A DNA stretch of 64,000 nucleotides from an uncultured Lachnospiraceae bacterium (GCA_947566645.1 CANOKL010000013.1:1-64000); one strand, 5' to 3'. Numbered from the stretch's first letter, positions 53,755 through 62,476 are shown. The notes: generated by a model from the letters alone, not told the origin. Numbers and translations are program-made.

Positions 53755-54117
53755 ATGAAGAATAAAAAAAAGAAATTCAGAGTATTCACCGTTCTTTTTA
53801 TAACCTTATTGTTAACGAGTGCTATTTCAATTCCTTGTTTTGCTGTTACAAAAACACAAACAAAAACGGGTTTTGGATCTGGAGCCGCAATTGATGCGAC
53901 AATGACTTTCACTCTTAGCAATAATATTGTATCAAAAGGCTCTGTCACTAAAGTTACTAAAAACAGCTCATTTTGGTTCTGCGTTTATAATAATCATGCT
54001 AAATCTGCATATAGATATGATAGTAATCGGTATTATGGCGCACATACATCCGGACTATGGGCAGATCCAGGTGAAAAAGGCGGCATAGTTAATATTGATG
54101 TTACTGGATTCAGATAA
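53755..54117 (+). CDS. Small secreted protein of unknown function
   Basis: A 120-residue precursor with a clear signal peptide: basic MKNKKKKFR, hydrophobic VFTVLFITLLLTSAISI, cleavage after CFA near residue 30. The mature 90 residues are Ser/Thr/Asn/Tyr-rich, predicted beta, with FWFCVYNNHAKSAYRY and HTSGLWADPGEKGG. Size, tyrosine content and the late Gly-x-Trp-Ala stretch faintly recall lactococcin 972-type bacteriocins, but I cannot establish homology. AAAGGAG is 6 bases upstream. It is divergent from the hybrid transporter operon, so it may be its cargo or signal. Confidence 0.75.
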   Translation: MKNKKKKFRVFTVLFITLLLTSAISIPCFAVTKTQTKTGFGSGAAIDATMTFTLSNNIVSKGSVTKVTKNSSFWFCVYNNHAKSAYRYDSNRYYGAHTSGLWADPGEKGGIVNIDVTGFR

Positions 54118-54214
54118 TCGTTTTGCTTTTATAACTTCCGGATATTTGAATGTGATTACTTGATAGTGTTTTCCAATTAATACGATTAATCCAGAATCAA
54201 AATAATCTAATTAA

Positions 54215-54276
54215 AGCGAAGCTGTTGCAAAAGCAGATAAATCATCTGCCGAAGCAGCGGTTTCGTTTTTTACCTG
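54215..54276 (+). terminator. Terminator of the small secreted protein gene
   Basis: A long imperfect hairpin: outer AAGCGAAGCTG with GAAGCAGCGGTTTCG, inner GCAGAT / ATCTGC (54233-54249), followed by TTTTTT. About 100 bases after the stop. Confidence 0.7.
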
Positions 54277-54322
54277 CTACTCTTTTTTCGGACAATCAAG
54301 TGAATATTCCTTATGAACCGAC

Positions 54323-54384
54323 GTTACTGTTCACATAGGACTTCGCATTTCCCAGGTGACGCCTTCGGTGTACTGCAAAATCCT
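54323..54384. repeat. Family B palindromic repeat, copy B10, upstream of AAA-ATPase remnant
   Basis: GTTACTGTTCAC followed by GGACTTCGCA, CCCAGGTGACGCCTTCGG and TGCAAAATCCTTAAGAA. Ends and order match family B, as upstream of the intact AAA-ATPase gene at 21750. Confidence 0.5.
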
Positions 54385-54407
54385 TAAGAAAGAAGATGAC
54401 GACAAAT

Positions 54408-55055
54408 ATGGCAGAATTGAAAAAACTTCCAATCAGCGAGGAATTTTTCAGTCTTCGAAACCGGTGCAGACACATCATTGTTCGAAGAACTGGATATTGC
54501 AGAAGAGCGGGAATTGTGTGCACAGCACATGGGGAAATATCCGGTTATCTCCATCAGCCTTAAGGATATTGAAGGAGAAGATTTCGAAACAGCATACGAC
54601 AGCCTGGGGATGCAGATCAGCGAGGAAGCGGAAAGATTCAGCTTTATCTTAGAAAGCGACAGGCTGACCCCATCTGAAAAGGCAGAATATCAGCAGCTGA
54701 TGGACGGAAAATTCGAAAGGAAAGCATTTCTTTCGGGAAGTTTGTGGCTGCTTACAAGAATTCTTTGCAAATATATGGAAGACCTGTTATTGTTTTGATA
54801 GATGAATATGATGTACCGTTAGATAAGGCTTATCAGAATCATTATTACCCACAGATGGTTAAATTAGTCCGCTCCATATTCAGCCAGGCGTTAAAATCAA
54901 ACAAAAACCTTGAATTTGCTGTAATTACAGGGTGTCTGAGAATTGCGAGGGAAAGTATTTTTACGGGGCTGAATAATTTTATGGTGCGTTCGATCTCTGT
55001 CATTGCGTTTGCCAGAATTCTTCTAGATAAACATTCTGAAGAACCCCTGTCTTAA
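54408..55055 (+). pseudogene. Broken AAA-ATPase-like gene
   Basis: Reading starts MAELKKLPISEEFFSLR at 54408, shifts frame near 54460 to continue FEELDIAEERELC ... MGKYPVISISLKDIEGEDFE, then shifts again near 54775 to YGRPVIVLIDEYDVPLDKAY and FAVITGCLRIARESIFTGLNN, ending in drifted sequence. IVLIDEYD is the Walker B strand of the AAA-ATPase-like family; the P-loop region and the C-terminal nuclease-like domain are missing. At least two frameshifts and a truncation make it a pseudogene. It is a different subfamily from the intact copy at 21750. Confidence 0.85.
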
Positions 55056-55058
55056 GCC

Positions 55059-55100
55059 AGTTGGGGACGGGGCATTTTTAAAAATGCCCCGTCCCCAACT
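55059..55100. repeat. Family A palindrome, copy A7
   Basis: Perfect 42-bp palindrome, outer bases AGTT / AACT, core GGGGACGGGGCATTTTT and its mirror. It lies 3 bases after the end of the AAA-ATPase remnant and 5 bases before the stop of the 51-residue gene. Confidence 0.88.
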
Positions 55101-55105
55101 CTATG

Positions 55106-55261
55106 TTAAACATATAGTTCTGCCAACATCCACATTCTGTTTCCCGGCTGTCTCTGTTTTTTCCCCTTTGACTGCTCTTTTTCTTTTATTTTTTTTCTTT
55201 TCGCGAGGTACTCTTCCATTGATATAACTTCCGGATAATCCATACTTTTTTTCTGCTGCAT
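55106..55261 (-). CDS. Small basic protein, 51 residues
   Basis: ATG 55261 follows TTGGAGGTAATATT, a strong ribosome site. The frame encodes MQQKKSMDYPEVISMEEYLA, then a Lys-rich stretch, ending MWMLAELYV. Unrecognised; the basic middle suggests nucleic-acid or membrane-surface contact, but this is a guess. Confidence 0.5.
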   Translation of the reverse strand: MQQKKSMDYPEVISMEEYLAKRKKIKEKEQSKGKKQRQPGNRMWMLAELYV

Positions 55262-55539
55262 AATATTACCTCCAATCTGCCATAGCCTGCATACATCTTA
55301 AAGCTTAAGGCCTTACTCCCGCCTTATTATTATATGATTGCATTTTTAAGTATATGCCTGCTATTTTTTCTGTTCCTTAGCATAAATTTATTATAAGAGG
55401 TAAATATGTCCGCAATATGGCAGATTTCTTAAAATATCATAAGAAATTTCTTAAAGTAATGCCACTTATGCAAATAACCAGTCCACAATTAGGACTGGCT
55501 ATATTTGCGATCTATGGAATCCCTATGGAAAATCCCTCA
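55262..55539. other. Gap with one hairpin
   Basis: About 280 AT-rich bases. A hairpin CCAGTCC / GGACTGG (55478-55498) with outer CAAATA / TATTTG may end transcription from the purA side. No gene is supported. Confidence 0.4.
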
Positions 55540-55676
55540 TATATCCCTGAGGGAACGTTGTCATCGAGCTTTTGATGTGTCCGGGTTGGCGCTGCTAAAT
55601 AATAAATCTGCCCGTCAACCAGCTCCGCACGTTCCCCATCTGGCAACGCATGAATATCTTCTATTGTATGGATTGT
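55540..55676 (-). pseudogene. Remnant of a Uma2-family endonuclease gene
   Basis: The minus strand encodes TIHTIEDIHALPDGERAELV followed by DGQIYYLAAPTRTHQKL, which matches the N-terminal region of Uma2/DUF820 PD-(D/E)XK proteins (usual form YT.EDIY.LPEGERAELIDG). It has no start codon in place and loses similarity after about 40 residues, so only a fragment survives. It abuts the purA 3' end. Confidence 0.7.
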
Positions 55677-55693
55677 CCTGAAAGATATTCTGT

Positions 55694-56968
55694 CTATCTG
55701 TATATAATATCCTCTCTCCCTGGTCCATTGGAAACCATGGTAATCGGGTATCCGATCTCGCTTTCTATGAACTCAATGTAGTTTCTGCAGTTCTCTGGCA
55801 GCTCTTCATAGTTCTTAATTCCCCGGATATCGCACTTCCATCCCGGAAGGCGCTTAAGCACCGGCTTTGCCTTTTCAAGCAGATGGGTAGCCGGAAATTC
55901 CTTTGTGACCTCTCCGTTAATCTCATAGCCCACACATACCGGAATCTCGTCCAGATACCCCAGCACATCCAGTACGGTAAAGGCAACATCCGTTGCACCC
56001 TGGAGCCTGCAGCCATACTTTGATGCCACACAGTCAAACCATCCCATACGTCTCGGGCGTCCTGTTGTTGCGCCGAACTCACCGCCGTCTCCTCCTCTTC
56101 TGCGAAGCTCATCTGCCTCCCCGCCGAAGATCTCGCTGACAAATGCGCCTGCGCCTACTGCGCTGGAGTAGGCCTTGCATACCGTGATTACCTTCTGAAT
56201 CTCATAAGGCGGGATACCTGCACCAATAGCTCCATATCCTGCCAGTGTAGAGGATGAGGTTACCATCGGATAAATCCCGTGATCCGGATCCTTCAATGTA
56301 CCAAGCTGTCCCTCCAGAAGGATGTTCTTTCCCTCTTTTACAGCATTATGAAGGTAGAGCGCTGTATCGCACACAAAAGGTTCTACCATTTTCTTATATT
56401 CCATCAGCTCTTCAAATAGCTCCTCCGGCTTAATCAAAGGCTTGTGATAGAGATGCTCCAGAAGCACATTCTTCTGCTCTGCGATTCTTACGACCTTTTC
56501 CTTCAGGAGTGCATCATCAAACAACTCGCTCACCTGAAAGCCGATCTTTGCAAACTTATCTGAATAGAACGGAGCAATTCCCGACTTCGTAGAGCCGAAG
56601 GACTTTCCGCCCAGTCTTTCCTCTTCATACGCGTCAATGTTCTTGTGGTAGGACATGACCATCTGCGCCCTGTCAGATACAAGAATCTTCGGCTGCGGCA
56701 CGCCTCTGTCCACAATTGACTGCACTTCTTTAAAAAGCACCGGTACATCCAGAGCCACGCCGTTTCCGATTATACTAGTGGTATGGTCGTAGAATACACC
56801 TGACGGCAATGTATGAAGAGCAAATTTCCCATAATTATTTATAATCGTATGTCCTGCATTCGCTCCCCCCTGGAAACGCACAATAATATCGGCCTCTCTT
56901 GCAAGCATATCCGTAATCTTGCCCTTGCCTTCATCTCCCCAGTTTGCACCTACTACTGCTTTAACCAT
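55694..56968 (-). CDS. purA: Adenylosuccinate synthetase
   Basis: A 424-residue enzyme that condenses IMP and aspartate with GTP in the first step to AMP. The glycine-rich loop GANWGDEGKGKITD is at residues 7-20, QGGANAGHTI contains the catalytic His, and GTP/IMP-binding DVLGYLDEIPVC and RLPGWKCDI follow. Start ATG 56968 has AGGAGG upstream. Monocistronic. Confidence 0.98.
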   Translation of the reverse strand: MVKAVVGANWGDEGKGKITDMLAREADIIVRFQGGANAGHTIINNYGKFALHTLPSGVFYDHTTSIIGNGVALDVPVLFKEVQSIVDRGVPQPKILVSDRAQMVMSYHKNIDAYEEERLGGKSFGSTKSGIAPFYSDKFAKIGFQVSELFDDALLKEKVVRIAEQKNVLLEHLYHKPLIKPEELFEELMEYKKMVEPFVCDTALYLHNAVKEGKNILLEGQLGTLKDPDHGIYPMVTSSSTLAGYGAIGAGIPPYEIQKVITVCKAYSSAVGAGAFVSEIFGGEADELRRRGGDGGEFGATTGRPRRMGWFDCVASKYGCRLQGATDVAFTVLDVLGYLDEIPVCVGYEINGEVTKEFPATHLLEKAKPVLKRLPGWKCDIRGIKNYEELPENCRNYIEFIESEIGYPITMVSNGPGREDIIYR

Positions 56969-57086
56969 AATGAATTCCTCCTACATGGTATGAGTAACAT
57001 CATACCGTCACTTTTATGATAAAATCACCGATAGCCATTATACTATATTTTCCCTGATATGTACAATGTTTTTTTCGTTACTATTC

Positions 57087-58649
57087 TTACATAAGCGGCG
57101 CAATCAGCCTCAGCACCCTTCCGGAAAGCTTCGTGAACAGCGTCTGCCCCTTTACTTCTATAAGAGTCATCTTATGGCATTTACTAAGAGTCCGCTGGAA
57201 ATCCCGCTCAATCTTGTCCACCTCTGAATTATTATAGATAAATGTCCCGCATTCAAAATGCAGGTAAAGACTCCTGTAATCCAGATTAATGGTTCCTACT
57301 GTCGCCGTGTCATCGTCCGACACAAACACCTTTGCATGGACGAACCCGGGCGTATACTCATAGATCTGTACACCGCTCTCAATCAGTTCCTTGTAATACG
57401 TCTTAGCCACGGCAAACGCGTACCATTTATCAGGAATATGGGGCATGATGATCACCACCTCTATCCCGCACTTTGCCACTCTGGTAAGGGTTGTGATCAT
57501 CTCATTATCAAGAATCAGGTAGGGGGTCATAATATGTACATATTTTTTTGCGTGGTTCAGAATGTGAAAATACACCTCTTCCCCAACATTCTCATTGTCA
57601 AAAGGGCTGTCCGCATAGGGGATGATATAACCGAGTTCTCTTCTTAAACCCTTTGCCTTCGGGGTCAGATACCTCCGGTAGTTCTCTTCCTGCCGCCCCT
57701 CTACATTCCACATTTCAAGAAACATCATGGTCAGCCCCTGGACAGCATCTCCTTTAAGCATTACCGCTGTGTCTTTCCAGTGTCCGAAGCGCACTTTCCT
57801 GTTAATGTACTCGTCTCCGATATTCACGCCTCCCGTAAAGCCAACTCTTCCGTCCACGACACAGATCTTGCGGTGATCCCGGTTATTCTGCACGGTGGAT
57901 AAAAAGGGCTTCATAGGATTCGACATCTTACACTGAATTCCAAACCTTTTCAGATATTTCGGATAATTGTAAGGCAGCATGGATATGGCGCACATGCCGT
58001 CATACATAAACCGCACCTCTACCCCGTCTCCTGCCTTCCGTATCAGGATATCAAGGATCGTGTCCCACATATACCCCTCTTCTACAATGAAGTATTCCAT
58101 GAAAATGAATTTTCTTGCATTGCGAAGCTCTGATACCATCTGTCTGAACTTATCCTCCCCAAGGGGGAAATACTTTACTTCCGTATTCCGGTAAACAGGA
58201 AATCCCACACGTTTTGAAAGGTAATATGCCAGATTTGCGTTAGCCGATTTACTCGCCCATAGTGCATCGACGATCGCTTCATCCTGACGCAGATAAGGCG
58301 CTGTCTCCAGCTTGAGCTTCGACAGTCTCTCCTTTATATGATTGTTTTCCATCTGAGTCTTAACAAAGATATAGAAAAAGGCGCCCGCAAGCGGCAGCAT
58401 AACTACAAAAAGCATCCAGGTCATCTTGAATGCCGGGTTATCCTCCGAATTAATAATGTAGATGACTACTACGATCTCCAGGATCAGCATAATGCCATAC
58501 ATATATCTGCTGTATTCTCCCAGATAAAACGGAATACGCAGAAACCAGATCAGCTGCACCAGAATCAGCAGTAATATAATACCGGTTCGGCTGAAGATAA
58601 TACGGAACAGTCCTTTCTTCGCTGTTGCCGGCACTTCATTTTTATGCAT
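57087..58649 (-). CDS. cls: Cardiolipin synthase
   Basis: A 520-residue membrane enzyme of the phospholipase D superfamily that joins two phosphatidylglycerols. Two N-terminal helices are followed by two HKD motifs: HRKICVVDGRVGFTGG (about residue 260) and HAKVFVSDDDTATVGTINLD (about 440). ATG 58649 has GGGAGAG 7 bases upstream and is preferred to 58715. No neighbours share its strand within 100 bases. Confidence 0.94.
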   Translation of the reverse strand: MHKNEVPATAKKGLFRIIFSRTGIILLLILVQLIWFLRIPFYLGEYSRYMYGIMLILEIVVVIYIINSEDNPAFKMTWMLFVVMLPLAGAFFYIFVKTQMENNHIKERLSKLKLETAPYLRQDEAIVDALWASKSANANLAYYLSKRVGFPVYRNTEVKYFPLGEDKFRQMVSELRNARKFIFMEYFIVEEGYMWDTILDILIRKAGDGVEVRFMYDGMCAISMLPYNYPKYLKRFGIQCKMSNPMKPFLSTVQNNRDHRKICVVDGRVGFTGGVNIGDEYINRKVRFGHWKDTAVMLKGDAVQGLTMMFLEMWNVEGRQEENYRRYLTPKAKGLRRELGYIIPYADSPFDNENVGEEVYFHILNHAKKYVHIMTPYLILDNEMITTLTRVAKCGIEVVIIMPHIPDKWYAFAVAKTYYKELIESGVQIYEYTPGFVHAKVFVSDDDTATVGTINLDYRSLYLHFECGTFIYNNSEVDKIERDFQRTLSKCHKMTLIEVKGQTLFTKLSGRVLRLIAPLM

Positions 58650-58926
58650 ATCAATCTCTCCCTTGCTGTCAGTCAGGAACTGCCATTCCTGAATACCTCT
58701 GTGCCCTGCAGACAATCCTTTACAGATTGTCTGTGTCTAAAAGCTTCTGTGGTACAGTGTACCACACATTTTGTCTAATCTCAACATTTTTGCCCCTGGA
58801 GCATATTTTTACGCTTTTTTCAGAATTTGTTTAAAAATATTTCATCAGTTCCCCTTTCCATTTTGCCAAAAAAGTATTACAATACACATATTAGGAAAAT
58901 ATAGCCAGATGAAAGGAGAAACTATT

Positions 58927-59265
58927 ATGGCAAAGTGGTTTAAAAGGGTATTAGGAGCAGCCGCAGTTGGTACTGCTGCAGCAGGTGCTCTTTATTATTG
59001 GAAAAAGACAAAGGTTGACACAGACGAATTCGAAGATGATTTCGAAGATGACGACTTTGATCTTGATGACGATTTAAAACCGGCGGCTGACCGTGAATAT
59101 GTGTCACTCAATTCTGCCTCTAAGGGTGAAGCAGAAGAGGCTTCTCCGTCTGACGATACCGCAGACACTAGTGGAGATGCAGCGGCTGATGCCGGAGACA
59201 GCAAGGCAGCTGAAAGTGAAGAAGGCAACGCGGCCAGGACCGCGGCTTCTGAAGACTCGGAATAA
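58927..59265 (+). CDS. Small acidic protein with N-terminal membrane segment
   Basis: A 112-residue protein. Residues 8-24 (VLGAAAVGTAAAGALYYW) form a short Ala/Gly hydrophobic segment, followed by a very acidic stretch (FEDDFEDDDFDLDDDLK) and a low-complexity Ala/Glu/Asp/Ser tail. GAAAGGAG precedes ATG 58927. Such acidic tailed proteins are common but uncharacterised in this family of bacteria. Confidence 0.7.
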   Translation: MAKWFKRVLGAAAVGTAAAGALYYWKKTKVDTDEFEDDFEDDDFDLDDDLKPAADREYVSLNSASKGEAEEASPSDDTADTSGDAAADAGDSKAAESEEGNAARTAASEDSE

Positions 59266-59324
59266 ATATTCATGTAAAGATTCAGCAGGTATGCCCAGGG
59301 CTGCCTGTTGAAATTAGTTTAGGA

Positions 59325-60737
59325 TTATAGTAATCCCACCGGACACCAGCATTCTGTCAAAGTCTTTACTGCTTCCCTGATCTGTCTTTCTGACAGATTT
59401 GCATATCCCAGAAGAATCGTTGCCTCCTCCCATTCCCTGGCTCTGCGGATCTGGTAGGCAGACATTCCATATACCCGAATATCTTTTTCTTTTGCACTTC
59501 CGACCAGCTCCTCCTCAGTCTTCCCATTTTTAAAAGTCAGAAGAAGATGTACGCCCGCATTCTCTCCCGATATGGTACATACCTTCAAAAGCGGTTTTAA
59601 AGCTTCAATCAGCACATCATGGCGGCCTTTATACATGGCACGGGTTTTATTCAGGTGGCGTTCATAATAACCTTCTTCAATAAACCGCTGGACAATCAGC
59701 TGATCCACTTTAGATACGGTTGACTGGACAAAGGAATGCTTCTCTTTGTATTTCCACATCAGATTCTCAGGAAGCACCATATAGCTCAGACGGATGGCCG
59801 GCGCGATGGATTTCGAAAATGTACCCAGATAAATAACCTTATCATTCCTGTCATATCCTTTCAGGGCAGGAATCGGTTTCCCCTTATACCGGAATTCACT
59901 GTCATAGTCATCCTCAATAATATAGCGCTCCGGTGCCTCCTGCGCCCATTTTAAGAGCTCCAGTCTGCGCTTCATGGGCATGATAATTCCCGTAGGGTAC
60001 TGGTGGGACGGGGTCACATATGCAATATCCGCCCCTTCCTTACGAAGCTCGGACACCTTCATTCCATTCCGGTCCAGCCCTATGGGAACGGTATCGTAGG
60101 AAAGTCCTTTCATCACCCTGTATGCCTGCTTGTACGTCGGATCCTCAAAACCAATCCGGAATCCGGTTCCAAGAATCATGGAAAGGAGCATCAGTATGTA
60201 ATCGCTCCCCGCTCCGATAATCACCTGCTCTGGCGAGCAGTCCACCCCTCTCGCCTGATAGAGATAGCTGCAGATTGCACTCCGGAACCCATATTCTCCC
60301 TGGGAATCCCCTGACCGGAACAGCTCCGTCCGGTCGTCCATCAAGATCTCCTTCGACAACTTCCTCCACACAGAATAAGGGAAACTCTTAAGATCCACCC
60401 CATTTGGCGTAAAATCATACCGGAAGACCTTCTTTTTCTCCTCCACAGCAGGCATCTCTGCCTTCTTCTGGCTGATATGATAAAGCTCCTCAATCTCCGC
60501 CACAAAAAATCCACGGTAAGGCTCCGCCTCCACATACCCCTCGGACAGAAGCTGCTCATACGCAAGCTCCACCGTACTTCTGCTCACCTCCAGATGCCTG
60601 GACAGCGCCCTGGTAGAAGGCAGCCTCTCACCACAGGGAATCCTTCCGCCCCGGATCTCCGAGCGGATATAGCGGTAGATCTGCTCATAAAGAGGAGTCC
60701 CCGAATCCGTCTTCAAATTCATCGTAAGCTCATTCAT
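59325..60737 (-). CDS. MocR/PdxR-type transcriptional regulator (GntR + aminotransferase)
   Basis: A 470-residue fusion. Residues 1-80 are a GntR winged helix (LYEQIYRYIRSEIRGGRIPCG ... shown by LPSTRALSRHLEVSRSTVEL). Residues 115-465 are a fold-type I aminotransferase with the PLP lysine in YLGTFSKSIAPAIRLSY and YIIEDDYDSEFRY. MocR proteins sense PLP or aldimines and often control vitamin B6 or GABA genes. No such target adjoins it, so its regulon is unknown. Confidence 0.93.
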   Translation of the reverse strand: MNELTMNLKTDSGTPLYEQIYRYIRSEIRGGRIPCGERLPSTRALSRHLEVSRSTVELAYEQLLSEGYVEAEPYRGFFVAEIEELYHISQKKAEMPAVEEKKKVFRYDFTPNGVDLKSFPYSVWRKLSKEILMDDRTELFRSGDSQGEYGFRSAICSYLYQARGVDCSPEQVIIGAGSDYILMLLSMILGTGFRIGFEDPTYKQAYRVMKGLSYDTVPIGLDRNGMKVSELRKEGADIAYVTPSHQYPTGIIMPMKRRLELLKWAQEAPERYIIEDDYDSEFRYKGKPIPALKGYDRNDKVIYLGTFSKSIAPAIRLSYMVLPENLMWKYKEKHSFVQSTVSKVDQLIVQRFIEEGYYERHLNKTRAMYKGRHDVLIEALKPLLKVCTISGENAGVHLLLTFKNGKTEEELVGSAKEKDIRVYGMSAYQIRRAREWEEATILLGYANLSERQIREAVKTLTECWCPVGLL

Positions 60738-60763
60738 AATCCTTGCCTCCTGAGCGAATTAGC

Positions 60764-60807
60764 CAATTTGGGACGGGGTATTTTTAAAAATACCCCGTCC
60801 CAAATTG
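60764..60807. repeat. Family A palindrome, copy A8, with compensatory change
   Basis: Perfect 44-bp palindrome starting CAATTTGGGACGGGGTA, where other copies have GGGGCA; the opposite arm has TACCCC in place of TGCCCC, so pairing is kept. It ends 1 base before the glnS stop codon. Confidence 0.9.
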
Positions 60808-60808
60808 A

Positions 60809-62476
60809 CTATTTCGGCAGCTTGAAGGAGCTCTTCAGGGATACAATCCGGTTAAATACCAGATTTTCCGGTGCCGAGTCTTTGGAATCAATACAAAAAT
60901 ACCCGTTTCTTACAAACTGGAAGCTGTCGTGTCCTTTTGCTTCTTTGAAGCTGTCTTCTACATAACAGTTTTTGAGTACCTTAAGTGAGTCGGGATTAAG
61001 GTTGAGGGAACCGTCTTCTTTATTATATACACCTTTTTCCTCATCAATCAGATTCTCATAGAGCCGGACCTCTGCCTGCTTTGCAGCGGGGGCGTAAACC
61101 CAGTGGATGGTTCCTTTTACCTTGCGTCCTGTGAAGCCTGTGCCGCACTTTGTCTCCGGGTCGTAGGTGCAGTGTACAACTGTGACGTTTCCGTCTGCAT
61201 CCGTCTCGTAGCTTACGCATTTTACAAAATAGGCATGCATCAGCCGGACTTCGTTACCCGGGAAGAGGCGGAAATACTTCTTCGGCGGTTCAATCATGAA
61301 GTCATCCCGCTCAATATAGAGTTCCCGTCCGAAAGGCACCTTTCTTTTGCCAAGTTCCGGATTCTCCATATTGTTGTCTACATCCAGATACTCGCATTCT
61401 CCTTCCGGATAGTTGTCGATCACCAGCCTGACCGGGTCAAGCACTGCCATCATCCGGGACTTTTTAAGCTTTAAGTCCTCCCGGATGCAGTACTCCAGCA
61501 TGGCATAATCTACCGAGCTCTGACTCTTGGATACTCCGCACATATCAATAAACATCTTAAGAGCTTCCGGCGTAAAGCCTCTTCTTCTTAAGGCTGCAAT
61601 GGACACCAGCCTGGGATCGTCCCAGCCGTCTACAATGCCGTCCTCAACAAGCTTCTTAATATACCGCTTTCCTGTCACCACATTGGTAAGATACAGCTTG
61701 GCAAATTCAATCTGGCGCGGCGCCGGGTCAAATTCACACTCCTTTACTACCCAGTCGTAAAGAGGTCTGTGGTCTTCGAATTCAAGGGTACAGATGGAAT
61801 GGGTAATCTTCTCCACTGCATCCTCGATGGGATGCGCAAAATCATACATCGGGTAAATACACCACTGATCCCCCGTATTATGATGTGACATGTGTGCCAC
61901 ACGGTAAATGACCGGGTCGCGCATGTTAATATTGGGGGATGCCATGTCGATCTTTGCCCTTAATACCTTCTCCCCGTCCTTGTATTCTCCATTCTTCATT
62001 CCTTCAAATAAAGCAAGGTTCTCCTCCACGGAACGGTTCCTGTAAGGGCTGTCCTTTCCCGGCTCCTTTAAGGTTCCCCGGTACTCCCTGATCTCATCCG
62101 CTGTCAGATCGCAGACAAATGCTTTTCCCTTCTTAATCAGCTTCACCGCACATTCATACATGGCTTCAAAATAATCGGATGCAAAGTACAGATGATCCTT
62201 ATAATCCGCCCCAAGCCATGCCACATCTTCTTTGATGGACTCTACGAATTCCATATCCTCCTTTGTCGGGTTCGTATCGTCAAACCGCAGGTGAAAGGTT
62301 CCGTTATACTTTCTTGCAAGACCTGAATTCAGAAGAATCGACTTGGCGTGTCCGATGTGAAGATAACCGTTTGGCTCCGGCGGAAATCTCGTACACACCT
62401 CACTGTAGACTCCTTCTGCAAGATCCTTATCAATCTCCTGCTCAATAAAATTTCTGGAAACTGCTTCTTCTCCCAT
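60809..62476 (-). CDS. glnS: Glutaminyl-tRNA synthetase
   Basis: A 555-residue class I synthetase: [16 protein letters not shown] holds the HIGH motif, [10 protein letters not shown] the Glu/Gln-family loop, and [15 protein letters not shown] begins the beta-barrel anticodon-binding domain. [10 protein letters not shown] lies where the catalytic domain joins the beta-barrel. GlnRS rather than GltX is supported by the C-terminal two-barrel architecture. ATG 62476 follows AGGAGG and is preferred to 62566. A GlnRS implies tRNA-Gln can be charged directly here. Confidence 0.95.
   Translation of the reverse strand: MGEEAVSRNFIEQEIDKDLAEGVYSEVCTRFPPEPNGYLHIGHAKSILLNSGLARKYNGTFHLRFDDTNPTKEDMEFVESIKEDVAWLGADYKDHLYFASDYFEAMYECAVKLIKKGKAFVCDLTADEIREYRGTLKEPGKDSPYRNRSVEENLALFEGMKNGEYKDGEKVLRAKIDMASPNINMRDPVIYRVAHMSHHNTGDQWCIYPMYDFAHPIEDAVEKITHSICTLEFEDHRPLYDWVVKECEFDPAPRQIEFAKLYLTNVVTGKRYIKKLVEDGIVDGWDDPRLVSIAALRRRGFTPEALKMFIDMCGVSKSQSSVDYAMLEYCIREDLKLKKSRMMAVLDPVRLVIDNYPEGECEYLDVDNNMENPELGKRKVPFGRELYIERDDFMIEPPKKYFRLFPGNEVRLMHAYFVKCVSYETDADGNVTVVHCTYDPETKCGTGFTGRKVKGTIHWVYAPAAKQAEVRLYENLIDEEKGVYNKEDGSLNLNPDSLKVLKNCYVEDSFKEAKGHDSFQFVRNGYFCIDSKDSAPENLVFNRIVSLKSSFKLPK

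Noticed and set aside
53755..54117. Firm call as a lactococcin 972 bacteriocin
   Set aside because: Only size, signal peptide and a vague Gly/Trp/Ala pattern agree; the usual partner ATPase and large membrane protein are not recognisable here.
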